From Aeromonas diversa CDC 2478-85 (GTDB lineage: Bacteria > Pseudomonadota > Gammaproteobacteria > Enterobacterales > Aeromonadaceae), in contig NZ_CDCE01000020.1 in assembly GCF_000819805.1 (NCBI RefSeq), forward strand, positions 389,162 to 453,161: 64,000 nucleotides of DNA, given 5' to 3'. Positions 43,991 through 55,682 of the stretch are shown in pieces. Each line of letters starts with the position of its first letter. The stretch's first letter is position 1. A program made the translations under genes and the position numbers. The notes beneath the pieces are model-generated. The model did no database searches and was not told where the DNA came from. It worked only from the letters and a program-made list of their open reading frames with translations.

Positions 43991-45112
43991 ATGCCCGCCT
44001 TCTCCTGGTTAGCCCTCTTCTTCGGTGCCTTCTACTTCGTCTACGGCGCCTACCTGCCATTTTGGTCCCTCTGGTTGGAGGGCGTCGGCCTGACCCCCGA
44101 CTTCATCGGTCTCTTGCTGGGGGCCGGGATGGCAATTCGCTTTGCCGGTAACCTGATTATCATGGGACGCATCAAGGGGGCGGCGTCGTTGCTGCCCATG
44201 ACGCGGTTGCTCTCCCTGCTCTCCTTGCTCAGCTTCATCGGTTTTTACCTCGGCCATTCCCCCTGGTGGCTGGTGGCCCTGACGCTGATCACCAACTTCA
44301 TCTACCCGACCCTGATGCCGATGGGGGAGGCGCTCGCCACCCGCATGGTCGTACAGGTCCATCTCGACTACGGCAAGGTGCGTCTGTGTGGCTCCCTGGC
44401 GTTTATCGTCGCCTCTACTCTGGTGGGCATGCTGGAGGCCTCCTTTGGCAGCGATTGGGTGCTGCATACCATGGTGGCCGGCTTGCTACTGATGTTGCTG
44501 CTCAGCTGGCTGCCCCTCTCCCCCACGCCCAAAGACGTGGCGGGGGAACGGGCCAACGTCAGCCTGTGGGAGACTTTTCGCGATCCCGCCGTGCGCCGCC
44601 TGCTCTTCATCGCCTGCCTGTTGCAGGGTAGCCATGCGGCCTACTACGGTTTTAGCGCGATCCACTGGAAGGCGGCCGGTTACAGCGGCAGCACCATAGG
44701 CTATCTCTGGGCCCTGGGGGTGGTGGCGGAGATCTGCATGTTTGCCGCCGATCGCCGCGTCCTCTCCCGTTTCCCCGCGCGCACCCTGTTCCTGGTTGGC
44801 GGAGTGGGGTGTCTGGTGCGTTGGGCCATGATGGGGGCGAGCACGGAGCTGTGGGTGTTGGTTCTGGCTCAGCTGCTTCATGCGGTCACCTTCTGTGTGA
44901 GCCATCTGGCGACGGTGCGCTTCATGACTCGCGTGCTTCCGCCGGAGCGCCAGATCCCGACCCAGGCCCTCTATTCGGCCCTGGCGCTGGGGATGACGGT
45001 GGCCATCCTGATGGCCCTCTGTGGCCAGCTCTACGAGAGCCTGCAGGGTGGCATCTTCTGGCTGATGATGGGGGTGGCACTACCGGCCCTCTTCCTGCGA
45101 CCCCGCCAATAA
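43991..45112 (+). CDS. MFS transporter, HcaT/phenylpropionate-permease type
   Basis: A 373-residue, 12-segment transporter of the LacY/HcaT-like branch. The N-terminus FYFVYGAYLPFWSLWLEGVGLTPDFIGLLLG and the segment NFIYPTLMPMGEALATRMVVQVHLDYGKVRLCGSLAFI are characteristic of the phenylpropionate-permease group. The substrate is not known, and no catabolic genes are adjacent. A UUCG-capped terminator follows. Confidence 0.82.
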   Translation: MPAFSWLALFFGAFYFVYGAYLPFWSLWLEGVGLTPDFIGLLLGAGMAIRFAGNLIIMGRIKGAASLLPMTRLLSLLSLLSFIGFYLGHSPWWLVALTLITNFIYPTLMPMGEALATRMVVQVHLDYGKVRLCGSLAFIVASTLVGMLEASFGSDWVLHTMVAGLLLMLLLSWLPLSPTPKDVAGERANVSLWETFRDPAVRRLLFIACLLQGSHAAYYGFSAIHWKAAGYSGSTIGYLWALGVVAEICMFAADRRVLSRFPARTLFLVGGVGCLVRWAMMGASTELWVLVLAQLLHAVTFCVSHLATVRFMTRVLPPERQIPTQALYSALALGMTVAILMALCGQLYESLQGGIFWLMMGVALPALFLRPRQ

Positions 45113-45115
45113 ACA

Positions 45116-45137
45116 GAGGCGCCTTCGGGCGCCTCTT
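45116..45137. terminator. UUCG-capped bidirectional terminator
   Basis: GAGGCGCC (45116-45123) and GGCGCCTC (45128-45135) pair around TTCG. It lies between the MFS gene and the convergent metallopeptidase gene, whose stop is at 45141. Confidence 0.8.
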
Positions 45138-45140
45138 GCG

Positions 45141-46289
45141 TTATTTCAGATAGCGTTGCTCCAGCGCCTGCCAGCGCCAGGGCTCTATCTCCTCCTCCAG
45201 CCAGTGCCGGCTCTGCGACGTCAACTCCCCCTGCTCGTCAAAGGCGATCCTGGGGAGCAGGTCTCCCAACGAGAAGCCATTCGTGGCGAGACGCTCATCG
45301 AGTGCCTCCCAGAAGGCGGCCCCTTTGACGTAGAAGAGAGGATAGAGGGAGGGATCGCCCTCTTGCAGACGCCGATAGGCCGGGTAGAGGCCGGTCTTCC
45401 TGTCAGGCAGGGTGCGCAGCAGCCACTCGTCGGCAGCGCTCTCCTGCTGCAGGTGGAAGTGGCGCAGGCTCTTGATGGCCAGATATTCCGCCAATCCTTC
45501 GCCGGCCCAGGCCGGCCAATCTGCCGTGATCAATTGATGCGTGGCCTCGTGGGCGCTGATGCGCAGCAGCCGCTGGGAGGCCTCGGCGGTGGGCTCGCCC
45601 CGCCGCACCGGGTAATTGGCCACGAAGAGGTTGGCGCCGGCAGCTCCACCCAGGGAGTGGCTCTCCACGTCCCGAGCCAACCAGATGAGGCGCCAGCCGG
45701 GAGGCATGGGCCGCCCCAGCTCCTCGCTCAGGTAGGCGAGCATGGCTTCGAGTTGCCCCTGCAGCGAGTCGAGGGGGAGACGCCGAGCCATGGCATCGTG
45801 AGCTATCTGCACGTTGGCCCTGGATTGTGCCCCCAGGGTGGTGAGCCCCTGACTGAGAAAGAGCGGTGGTGCCGAGAGGGAGGGCAGCGCCGTGCAACGG
45901 CCATCGGGCAGGCAGACCTGCGCCTCGCCTTCGGTACGGGGGAAGTTACCCCACTCGCTCACCAGCCAGCTGGTCGAGTCGAGCCGCACGCTCTGTTGAA
46001 GGGAGGCATCGATCCCTTCAGCCGGTGCGGGGACGAGGGGGATAGACCACTGCCACTGACGGCAGTGGGTCAGGGCACCCATAGCCCCCTTCTTGTCATC
46101 CAGGCAGACGGGGGTGACCCCCTCCTGCCCGGATTGGCTGCGGGAGGCGGCCAGCCGATAGGGGGTGTTTCCCTCTACCGTCAGGGTCACCCTGAGGCGC
46201 AGGGGGTCGTCGGTCTCCTCCAGACGATAGAGGCTGGTCGCCTGCAGGGTTGGTAGCAGACCGAGGACACACCAGATGAGGGGTCGCAT
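45141..46289 (-). CDS. Putative periplasmic zinc metallopeptidase (HEXXH, Peptidase_MA-like)
   Basis: A 382-residue exported protein with a signal peptide (~1-17). The C-terminal half carries HEATH at residues 247-251 and WAGEGLAEYLA, with Glu264 and Glu268 as possible third zinc ligands, the layout of gluzincin-like Peptidase_MA proteins. The N-terminal half (~20-140) is a beta-rich domain with Cys pairs. The substrate is unknown. Its ATG overlaps the XRE regulator stop by one base (TGATG), so it is translated with that gene and the DUF2975 membrane protein, an unusual partnership. Confidence 0.72.
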   Translation of the reverse strand: MRPLIWCVLGLLPTLQATSLYRLEETDDPLRLRVTLTVEGNTPYRLAASRSQSGQEGVTPVCLDDKKGAMGALTHCRQWQWSIPLVPAPAEGIDASLQQSVRLDSTSWLVSEWGNFPRTEGEAQVCLPDGRCTALPSLSAPPLFLSQGLTTLGAQSRANVQIAHDAMARRLPLDSLQGQLEAMLAYLSEELGRPMPPGWRLIWLARDVESHSLGGAAGANLFVANYPVRRGEPTAEASQRLLRISAHEATHQLITADWPAWAGEGLAEYLAIKSLRHFHLQQESAADEWLLRTLPDRKTGLYPAYRRLQEGDPSLYPLFYVKGAAFWEALDERLATNGFSLGDLLPRIAFDEQGELTSQSRHWLEEEIEPWRWQALEQRYLK

Positions 46290-46498
46290 CAGCTCTCCTC
46301 CTCATGGGCGAGCAGATCTCCCGGTTGGCACTGCAGCTCGCGGCAGAGGGCCTCCAGCGTCGAGAAACGCACCGCCTTGGCATGCCCCTTCTTGAGGATC
46401 GAGAGGTTGGCCTCTGTAATACCGATGCGTTGAGCCAGCTCGCGAGAGGTCATCTTGCGCTCAGCGAGGAGGGCGTCGAGTCGAATGATGATGGGCAT
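46289..46498 (-). CDS. Small XRE/Cro-type HTH regulator
   Basis: A 69-residue DNA-binding protein, essentially only an HTH: MPIIIRLDALLAERKMTSRELAQRIGITEANLSILKKGHAKAVRFSTLEALCRELQCQPGDLL in outline, with the recognition helix around EANLSILKKG. Similar small Cro-like proteins are often paired with DUF2975 membrane proteins. It lies seven bases after the DUF2975 gene and overlaps the metallopeptidase start. Repeats of GTTTATCGATAAAC upstream of the operon are its likely operator. Confidence 0.85.
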   Translation of the reverse strand: MPIIIRLDALLAERKMTSRELAQRIGITEANLSILKKGHAKAVRFSTLEALCRELQCQPGDLLAHEEES

Positions 46499-46505
46499 GT
46501 TTGCC

Positions 46506-47057
46506 TCACACCGTCAGGGCTTGATCGTCGGCCATGCGCTTGGCTTCGAGCATGACTCTATAGAGGGCCAGTACCGCGACGCCAACCAGCAGCTCTCGAA
46601 GATCCGTTGTTTCCAGATGGAAGGTGATGAGATGTTCCGGGGCACTCATGCTCATGATGATGCTCAGCAGCGGAGTGCGAAGGAAGTTGCTCACGAAGAT
46701 CATGCAAATCCAGAGGCCCAGCTTTTTGTAACGGCAGATCTGTTCAAGGGTGAACAGCTCCTGGCGTCGATAACCGGAACAGAGCTGCTTGAGCTGCCAC
46801 AACACCATGATGAAGATGGCATCGGTGAACAACTCGAATGAGATCTGCAGGATCTTGGTGAGGAGCGTGACTTCGGGCAAATAAAACTCGAGGGGTTGGG
46901 CGCCTGGGCTTTGTTCCAAAACGGATTGAAACGCCTCGATGGCAAAGTCAGCCTTGAGCCATGGAACGCAAAGAGTAATCAAGGGGGTGATGAGCATACC
47001 AAGAATGAGTATGCCTTCAATCCAAAGGGCGGAATGGTTTTTGGGGTAGTTTGTCAT
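46506..47057 (-). CDS. DUF2975 family membrane protein
   Basis: A 183-residue inner-membrane protein with four predicted segments (about 17-37, 64-90, 105-125 and 148-168). The family pattern ILQISFELFTDAIFIMVLWQLKQL, then YRRQELFTLEQICRYKKLGLW is typical of DUF2975. The function is unknown. ATG 47057 has AGGAG seven bases upstream. It is the first gene of a three-gene operon with the XRE regulator and the metallopeptidase. Confidence 0.82.
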   Translation of the reverse strand: MTNYPKNHSALWIEGILILGMLITPLITLCVPWLKADFAIEAFQSVLEQSPGAQPLEFYLPEVTLLTKILQISFELFTDAIFIMVLWQLKQLCSGYRRQELFTLEQICRYKKLGLWICMIFVSNFLRTPLLSIIMSMSAPEHLITFHLETTDLRELLVGVAVLALYRVMLEAKRMADDQALTV

Positions 47058-47084
47058 CGTCGACTCCTGAATAATGAAATTATC

Positions 47085-47154
47085 GTTTATCAATATATCC
47101 GCGGCGATTATTTCTGTTTATCGATAAACGGTCAACGGATTTTTATCGAAAAAC
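47085..47154. promoter_or_regulatory. Three copies of a GTTTATCGATAAAC operator
   Basis: The central copy is a perfect 14-bp palindrome (47116-47129). A 12/14 copy lies at 47141-47154 and an 11/14 copy at 47085-47098; centre spacings are 25 and 31 bp. They sit just upstream of the DUF2975/XRE operon and about 100 bases from the divergent kinase gene. Confidence 0.68.
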
Positions 47155-47253
47155 AGAAAGCAAACTGCTCGGAGAGCGAGTGACATTTCCCCCGACAGCC
47201 CCTAGACTGGCGGCAGGCCTGAGTAAAATGCATTCAAAGACAAGGGGTTATAC

Positions 47254-50200
47254 ATGCAACAGGGATGGTTGCTGATCGGGGTTTCGCTGGCCTATCTGGG
47301 GCTCTTGTTTCTCATCGCCTATGTGGCCGACAAGCATCGCCGGGCCCGTCTACCGGGTCAGCCCCTGCTCTACAGCCTGTCGCTCGCCGTCTACTGCACC
47401 TCCTGGACCTTCTATGGCACGGTCGGTCAGGCGAGCCTGGATCCCTGGTCACCTCTGCCCATCTACCTCGGCCCCCTGCTGGTCTTCCTGCTGGGGTGGC
47501 GAGTGCTGGCCCGCCTCATCCTGGTGGCCAAGCGCGAGCACATCACCTCGATTGCCGACTTCATCGCCGCCCGTTATGGCAAGTCGCAGCATCTGGCGAT
47601 GCTGGTGGCCTTGGTGGCGATCCTCGGGGTGTTGCCCTATCTGGTACTCCAGCTCAAGGCGATCGTCATCGGCCTCGAGCTGTTGACCAACGGCGCGGCG
47701 GGGGCCAGCACGGGGGGCGGGCGTGCCGGCCTGGCTCTGGGGGTCGGTCTGTTGCTGGCCCTCTTTAGCATACTGTTCGGCACCCGCCACCTGGATGCCA
47801 CCGAGCACCACAGGGGGATGGTGGTCGCCATCGCCTTCGAGTCAGTGGTCAAGCTGTTTGCCTTCCTGCTGGTGGGGGGCTTCTCCCTCTGGTTGCTGTG
47901 GGGAGAGCCCAGCGTGTTGCAAACGGCAGCGAGCCAAGAGTTCATCAAGGGGGCGAGCGAGCTGCGCGGCAGCCAACTGTTGGAGCTGGCCATCTACACC
48001 CTGCTTGCCATGTGCGCCATCGTCTGTCTGCCGCGTCAGTTCCACGTGACTGTGGTGGAGAACAACCAGGGGCAGGATCTCCATTGGGCGCGCTGGCTCT
48101 TTCCCGTCTACCTGTTCCTGATGGGGATCTTCATCTGGCCGCTGGCGCTGGCGGGACGGCACTGGCTGGGGGAGGGGATCTCGCCCGATACCTTCGTCAT
48201 CAGTCTGCCCCATACCCTGGGCTATGACGCCATGGCGCTGCTCGCCTTCCTCGGGGGAACCTCGGCGGCCACCGGCATGGTGATCGTCTCGACCCTGGCA
48301 CTGGCCATCATGGTGAGCAACGATCTGGTGCTCCCCCTGCTGCTGCGTCGTTACTGGCAGCGGCGACAGGACGATAGACTCGGCCGCCTGCTGCTGAGGG
48401 TGCGTCGGGCCGCCATCCTGCTCATCTTGCTGGCCGCCTGGGGGCTCTACCTCTGGCTCGGGGAGATGACCAGCCTCTCCGGGATCGGCTTCCTCTCCTT
48501 CGGGGCGGTCGCCCAGTTCGCCCCGGCCCTGCTGCTCGGTCTCTACTGGCGTCGTGGCAACCGCAAGGGCGTCTATCTGGGACTGCTCCCCGGGCTGACG
48601 CTCTGGCTGCTGACCCTGCTGCACGAGAGCGGCATGTTGACCGGCTCTCCGCTGGCGACCATGCTGGCGCCGCCGGATCTGCCCTGGCTGCGGGAGGTGA
48701 GCGTCACCGCCTGGTGTCTGCTGCTGAGCCTGCTGCTCAACCTCGCCGGCTATGTGGCCGGGTCACTCCTGGCCAGGCCCGCGGTGAGCGAGCGGCTGCA
48801 GGCGGCCAACTTTGTCGGCAAGCCGAGCCGGGACACCTCTGCCCTCTATCAGGCCAGGGTGACGGTGAAAGAGCTGGAGATGCTGGCGACGCGCTTCCTC
48901 GGTCCGAGCCGGGTCAAGCGCGCCTTCGGGCGTTTCGCCGCCGAGCGGGGGGGCGCTCTGGCCCCGCACATGCAGGCGACCCCGGAGCTTATCGCCCACA
49001 CCGAGCGGCTGCTGGCCGGGGTGTTTGGCACCTCGTCGGCACGGTTGGTACTCGCCTCGGCCCTGCAGGGGCACAACATGCAACTCGAGGAGATCGCCAC
49101 CATAGTGGACGAGGCCTCGGATCTGCTGCGCTTTAACCGGGATCTGTTGCAGGGGGCCATCGAGCACATCGGCCAGGGGATCTCTGTGGTGGACAGGGAA
49201 CTCAAGTTGGTGGCCTGGAATCGCCGCTATATCGAGCTCTTCCGTTATCCCCCCGGGCTCATTCAGGCGGGGCGACCCGTCGAGGAGATCATTCGCCACA
49301 ATGCCAGCCAGGGGTTGTGCGGCCCAGGGGAGATCGAAGCCCAGGTGGCGCGGCGGGTGGCCCATATGCGCAGCGGCAGCCGCCACGTCTCGGCGCGAGA
49401 GCGCCCCGACGGGCGGGTCATCGAGATGCAGGGCAATCCCATGCCGGGCGGCGGGTTTGTCATGACCTTTACCGATATCACCCCGTTTCGTGAGGCGGAG
49501 AAGGTACTGCGCGAGGCCAATGAACTGCTCGAGGCACGCGTCGCCGAGCGGACTCGCGAGCTCTCGGCGCTGAACAGCCAGCTGCTGGCGGTCAACCAGC
49601 AGGTGGAGCGGGCCAATCAATCCAAGAGCCGCTTCCTCGCGGCGGTGAGCCACGATCTCACTCAGCCTCTCAACGCCGCCAAGCTGTTTGCCTCTGCCCT
49701 GCGTGAGCAACTGCCCCCCGGCGAGGAGGCGCACCTGGCCGAGCGGATCGACACGGCCCTGGAGGCGGCCGAGGATCTCATCTCGGACTTGCTCGACATC
49801 TCCCGTCTCGAGGCGGGTAAGTTCAAGGCGCGCAAGAGCGACTTCCCCCTGGCCGAGGTGTTGGAGACCCTCAAGGCGGAGTTCGGGGTGCTGGCCAAGG
49901 CGGGCGGGATGGATCTGGCTGTGGTCCCTTGTTCTTTGGCCGTCCATTCGGACCCCAGGTTGCTGCGCCGGGTGTTGCAAAACTTCCTCACCAATGCGTT
50001 TCGCTACAATCCGGGGGGTAAGGTGTTGCTGGGGTGCCGCCGGGATGGCGATCGGGTGCGTATCGAGGTGTGGGACAACGGCCCCGGTATTCCTGAGGAG
50101 AAGCAGAGCGAGATCTTCGAGGAGTTTCTGCGTCTCGATCACTCCCGCACGGCCATGGAGCAGGGGTTGGGATTGGGGCTCGCCATCGCCCGTGGCATCG

Positions 50201-50715
50201 CCACCGTGCTGGGTCATCAGATAGGGATGCGCAGCTGGCCCGGGCGTGGCTCTGTCTTCTCACTCACGCTGGCCTGTGTTGATCCCGCCGAAGTGCTTGC
50301 CAGACCGAGTGTACCCGTGTCCGCCAGCGGCTCTCTGTTGGAGGGACGTCGGGTTATCTGCATCGACAACGAACCGGAGATCCTGTTGGCCATGGCGTCT
50401 CTGCTGCGGCGCTGGGGGTGCGAGGTGCGCTGTGTGGCGGATGCCGAGGAGGCCTGTGGCGTACTGGCGGAGGGCTTCTGGCCGGATCTGGTGCTCTCGG
50501 ATTATCACCTGGATCGCGGCGAGAGCGGCCTGTCGGCGCTGGAGCGGCTTCGTCTTGCCCACGGCGAACCGATCCGTGGCATCATCATCAGCGCCGATCG
50601 CAACCCTGAGCTGCTGCGCCGCATCCGGGAGCAGGGGCACGGCTACGTGAGTAAACCGGTCAAGCCCCTCAAGTTGCGTGCCCTGATGAACAGCCTGCTC
50701 GATGATGTGGCGTGA
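47254..50715 (+). CDS. CrbS-like hybrid histidine kinase with symporter domain
   Basis: A 1153-residue sensor. Residues ~1-510 form an SSS-type solute/sodium symporter with about 13 membrane segments; then come a linker (STAC-like position), a PAS domain (~640-745, GISVVDRELKLVAWNRRYIELF), a coiled coil, HisKA with phospho-His at about residue 800 (AAVSHDLTQPLNAAKLFASAL), HATPase (DNGPGIPEEKQ, GLGLGLAIARGI) and a C-terminal receiver with Asp at about 1083 (LVLSDYHLD). The order matches CrbS/MxtR kinases, which control acetate metabolism with the response regulator CrbR; CrbR is not adjacent. ATG 47254 follows AAGGGG. Confidence 0.85.
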   Translation: MQQGWLLIGVSLAYLGLLFLIAYVADKHRRARLPGQPLLYSLSLAVYCTSWTFYGTVGQASLDPWSPLPIYLGPLLVFLLGWRVLARLILVAKREHITSIADFIAARYGKSQHLAMLVALVAILGVLPYLVLQLKAIVIGLELLTNGAAGASTGGGRAGLALGVGLLLALFSILFGTRHLDATEHHRGMVVAIAFESVVKLFAFLLVGGFSLWLLWGEPSVLQTAASQEFIKGASELRGSQLLELAIYTLLAMCAIVCLPRQFHVTVVENNQGQDLHWARWLFPVYLFLMGIFIWPLALAGRHWLGEGISPDTFVISLPHTLGYDAMALLAFLGGTSAATGMVIVSTLALAIMVSNDLVLPLLLRRYWQRRQDDRLGRLLLRVRRAAILLILLAAWGLYLWLGEMTSLSGIGFLSFGAVAQFAPALLLGLYWRRGNRKGVYLGLLPGLTLWLLTLLHESGMLTGSPLATMLAPPDLPWLREVSVTAWCLLLSLLLNLAGYVAGSLLARPAVSERLQAANFVGKPSRDTSALYQARVTVKELEMLATRFLGPSRVKRAFGRFAAERGGALAPHMQATPELIAHTERLLAGVFGTSSARLVLASALQGHNMQLEEIATIVDEASDLLRFNRDLLQGAIEHIGQGISVVDRELKLVAWNRRYIELFRYPPGLIQAGRPVEEIIRHNASQGLCGPGEIEAQVARRVAHMRSGSRHVSARERPDGRVIEMQGNPMPGGGFVMTFTDITPFREAEKVLREANELLEARVAERTRELSALNSQLLAVNQQVERANQSKSRFLAAVSHDLTQPLNAAKLFASALREQLPPGEEAHLAERIDTALEAAEDLISDLLDISRLEAGKFKARKSDFPLAEVLETLKAEFGVLAKAGGMDLAVVPCSLAVHSDPRLLRRVLQNFLTNAFRYNPGGKVLLGCRRDGDRVRIEVWDNGPGIPEEKQSEIFEEFLRLDHSRTAMEQGLGLGLAIARGIATVLGHQIGMRSWPGRGSVFSLTLACVDPAEVLARPSVPVSASGSLLEGRRVICIDNEPEILLAMASLLRRWGCEVRCVADAEEACGVLAEGFWPDLVLSDYHLDRGESGLSALERLRLAHGEPIRGIIISADRNPELLRRIREQGHGYVSKPVKPLKLRALMNSLLDDVA

Positions 50716-50836
50716 TACGGCTCCCATAATTGAACGACAGTTAACCCTCATTGTTGGCCCGGCGATGGGGGGATATTCCCCCCAGGGTGCATGGCATCGC
50801 CCTTCAGGGTTGCGGGTGTCTGCGGCCTGATCTTTG

Positions 50837-50854
50837 CCTGTCATTTATGACAGG
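50837..50854. other. Inverted repeat after the hybrid kinase gene
   Basis: CCTGTCA and TGACAGG pair around TTTA, about 120 bases after the kinase stop. There is no T run; it could be a weak terminator or an operator for the chitinase promoter. Confidence 0.4.
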
Positions 50855-50919
50855 TGGCATTTCTCACTTCCCCCCTCCTATATTCGGTGTGCGATTTATT
50901 TTCATCGCGAAGCAAGTTG

Positions 50920-51003
50920 TGTTAAGGGCAAACCGGTCGAAAGGTCGGGACGCAAAGCTTCCGGTCTAAGGGCTTGAAAAACCTAAGATAGCGGAGCTAC
51001 CAC
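50920..51003 (+). ncRNA. Cyclic-di-GMP-I (GEMM) riboswitch aptamer
   Basis: The core is recognisable: GGGCAAACC, a GAAA tetraloop stem (GGTCGAAAGGTC), GGGACGCAAAGC, CCGGTCTAAGG, and the closing GATAGCGGAGCTACC. This order and these conserved stretches match the Vibrio Vc2 type aptamer. It lies in the leader of a secreted chitinase, a known gene class for this riboswitch. The expression platform is not obvious because the start codon is about 310 bases further. Confidence 0.93.
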
Positions 51004-51148
51004 TATGGGGCGGGCCGCCTGTGCCAAGGGGTTGCCTGCACCCGTCAATTGCGTCCACCTGTTCGGCCTGCAGCGGGGTTACGCCTCCTCTTTCTGGGCA
51101 CCTCCAAAGCAAGATCCCCCTGATGTCCGGCGGGGGATGGCCATATAA

Positions 51149-53758
<2,610 letters not shown>

Positions 53759-53771
53759 CGAACCCATAAAA

Positions 53772-53796
53772 AAAGCGCGCCGAATGGCGCGCTTTC
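53772..53796. terminator. Bidirectional terminator between chiA and proS
   Basis: AAAGCGCGCC (53772-53781) and GGCGCGCTTT (53786-53795) pair around GAAT, with A and T flanks. Confidence 0.9.
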
Positions 53797-53810
53797 TCAT
53801 TCTAGGGGGG

Positions 53811-55535
53811 TTAGCGACCCAGCTTGGCCTTGATCAGGGCGACGATGTCTTGGATCGCCACTTCCTGCTTCTCGCCGGTGCGGCGGCACTTGTATTCCAC
53901 CACGCCGTTGTCCATGCCGCGCTCGCCGATAACGATACCGTGGGGCACGCCCAGCAGCTCCATGTCGGCGAACATCACGCCCGGACGCTCTTTACGGTCG
54001 TCGAACAGCACGTCGACACCGGCCGCTTTGAGCTCGGCGTAGAATTGCTCGGCCAGCTCGGCGACACGCACGGACTTGTGCATGTTCATCGGCACGATGG
54101 CCACTTCGAACGGGGCGATGGCGTCCGGCCAGATGATGCCGTACTGGTCGTTGTTCTGCTCGATGGCGGCAGCCACCAGGCGGGAGACCCCGATGCCGTA
54201 GCAACCCATCTCCATGGTGACGGACTTGCCACCTTCGTTCAGCACGCTCGCCTTCATGGCTTCGGAGTACTTGGTACCCAGCTGGAAGATGTGGCCCACT
54301 TCGATGCCGCGCTTGAGCAGCAGCTTGCCCTGGCCACACGGGCTCGGGTCGCCTTCCACCACGTTGCGCAGGTCGGCAACTTCATAGGTGGCGATGTCGC
54401 GATCCCAGTTGGCACCGGTCAGGTGGAAGCCGGTCTCGTTGGCGCCGCAGACGAAGTCGGCCAGGTGGGCGGCGCTGCGATCGGCGATGATGCGACCGGC
54501 AAAGCCGACCGGGCCGATGGAGCCTGCATCGCAACCGGCGGCAGCCTTGATCTGCTCGTCATTGGCGAAGGTCAGCGGGTTGGCGACACCCGCCAGCTTC
54601 TCGGCCTTGATTTCGTTCAGCTCGTGGTCGCCACGCAGCACCAGGGCGATGACCTCCTGTTTGCCGGCTTCATCTTCTTCGCCCAGCACCAGCAGGGTCT
54701 TGGCGACGGCGCTCGGGGCCACGCTCAGGAAGGCGGCCACTTCGTCGATGGTGTGGACGTTCGGGGTGGCGATCTTGGCCATCGCCTGGGTCGCAGCCGG
54801 GCGCTCGCCGGCCGGGGCCAGGGCCTCGGCCATCTCGATGTTGGCGGCGTAATCTGATGTATCGGAGAAGGCGATGAGATCCTCACCGCTCTCGGCCAGC
54901 ACCTGGAATTCGTGGGAGCCGGTGCCGCCGATGGAGCCGGTATCGGCCTGCACCGGACGGAAGTTCAGGCCCATGCGAGTGAAGGCGGTGCAGTAGGCGG
55001 CGTGCATCTTCTCGTAGGTATCGACCAGGGATTCCTTGTCGATGTGGAAGGAGTAGGCGTCCTTCATCAGGAACTCGCGGCCACGCATCACGCCGAAACG
55101 GGGGCGCACTTCGTCGCGGAACTTGGTCTGGATCTGGTACAGATTCAGCGGCAGCTGCTTGTAGCTGTTCACCTCGTAACGCACCAGCGCGGTGATCACC
55201 TCTTCGTGGGTCGGGCCCAGCACGAAGGGACGGTTGTGGCGGTCGGTCAGACGGCATAGCTCGGGGCCGTAGTCGTCCCAGCGGCCGGATTCCTGCCACA
55301 GCTCGGCCGGTTGCACCACCGGCATGGAGACCTCGATGGCACCCGCATTGTTCATCTCTTCGCGGACAATGTTCTCGATCTTCTTCAGAACCCGCAGACC
55401 GGTCGGCAGCCAAGCGTACATGCCGGAGGCGAGTTTACGGATCATGCCGGCGCGCAGCATCAGCTGGTGGCTGACGACTTCCGCATCGGACGGGGTTTCC
55501 TTGAGAGTGGAAAGCAGGTAGTTGCTGGTACGCAT
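53811..55535 (-). CDS. proS: Prolyl-tRNA synthetase
   Basis: A 574-residue class II synthetase of the bacterial type. Motif 2 is in the [26 protein letters not shown] block, and motif 3 in the [17 protein letters not shown] block. Between motifs 2 and 3 (~220-390) is the INS editing domain that clears Ala-tRNA(Pro) ([13 protein letters not shown] ... [20 protein letters not shown] [10 protein letters not shown]). The C-terminal anticodon-binding domain includes [23 protein letters not shown]. The N-terminus [26 protein letters not shown] matches the family. Confidence 0.97.
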   Translation of the reverse strand: MRTSNYLLSTLKETPSDAEVVSHQLMLRAGMIRKLASGMYAWLPTGLRVLKKIENIVREEMNNAGAIEVSMPVVQPAELWQESGRWDDYGPELCRLTDRHNRPFVLGPTHEEVITALVRYEVNSYKQLPLNLYQIQTKFRDEVRPRFGVMRGREFLMKDAYSFHIDKESLVDTYEKMHAAYCTAFTRMGLNFRPVQADTGSIGGTGSHEFQVLAESGEDLIAFSDTSDYAANIEMAEALAPAGERPAATQAMAKIATPNVHTIDEVAAFLSVAPSAVAKTLLVLGEEDEAGKQEVIALVLRGDHELNEIKAEKLAGVANPLTFANDEQIKAAAGCDAGSIGPVGFAGRIIADRSAAHLADFVCGANETGFHLTGANWDRDIATYEVADLRNVVEGDPSPCGQGKLLLKRGIEVGHIFQLGTKYSEAMKASVLNEGGKSVTMEMGCYGIGVSRLVAAAIEQNNDQYGIIWPDAIAPFEVAIVPMNMHKSVRVAELAEQFYAELKAAGVDVLFDDRKERPGVMFADMELLGVPHGIVIGERGMDNGVVEYKCRRTGEKQEVAIQDIVALIKAKLGR

Positions 55536-55682
55536 CGCTCGTGACCTTCAAATGGTGTGGGCCGTTGCCCGCAAAGGGAAAATCTAAGAGCGGAATATTA
55601 GCAGGGCGGCCGGCTCGGCCCAAGGGATAAATGGCCCGGCCCTGGCCGCCCAGGATGCAGGCAGCCGTGGCCGGGCGGCATT

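Noticed and set aside
53784..54857. A 357-codon frame antisense to proS
   Set aside because: Shadow of proS with repetitive Gly/His/Asp-rich composition.
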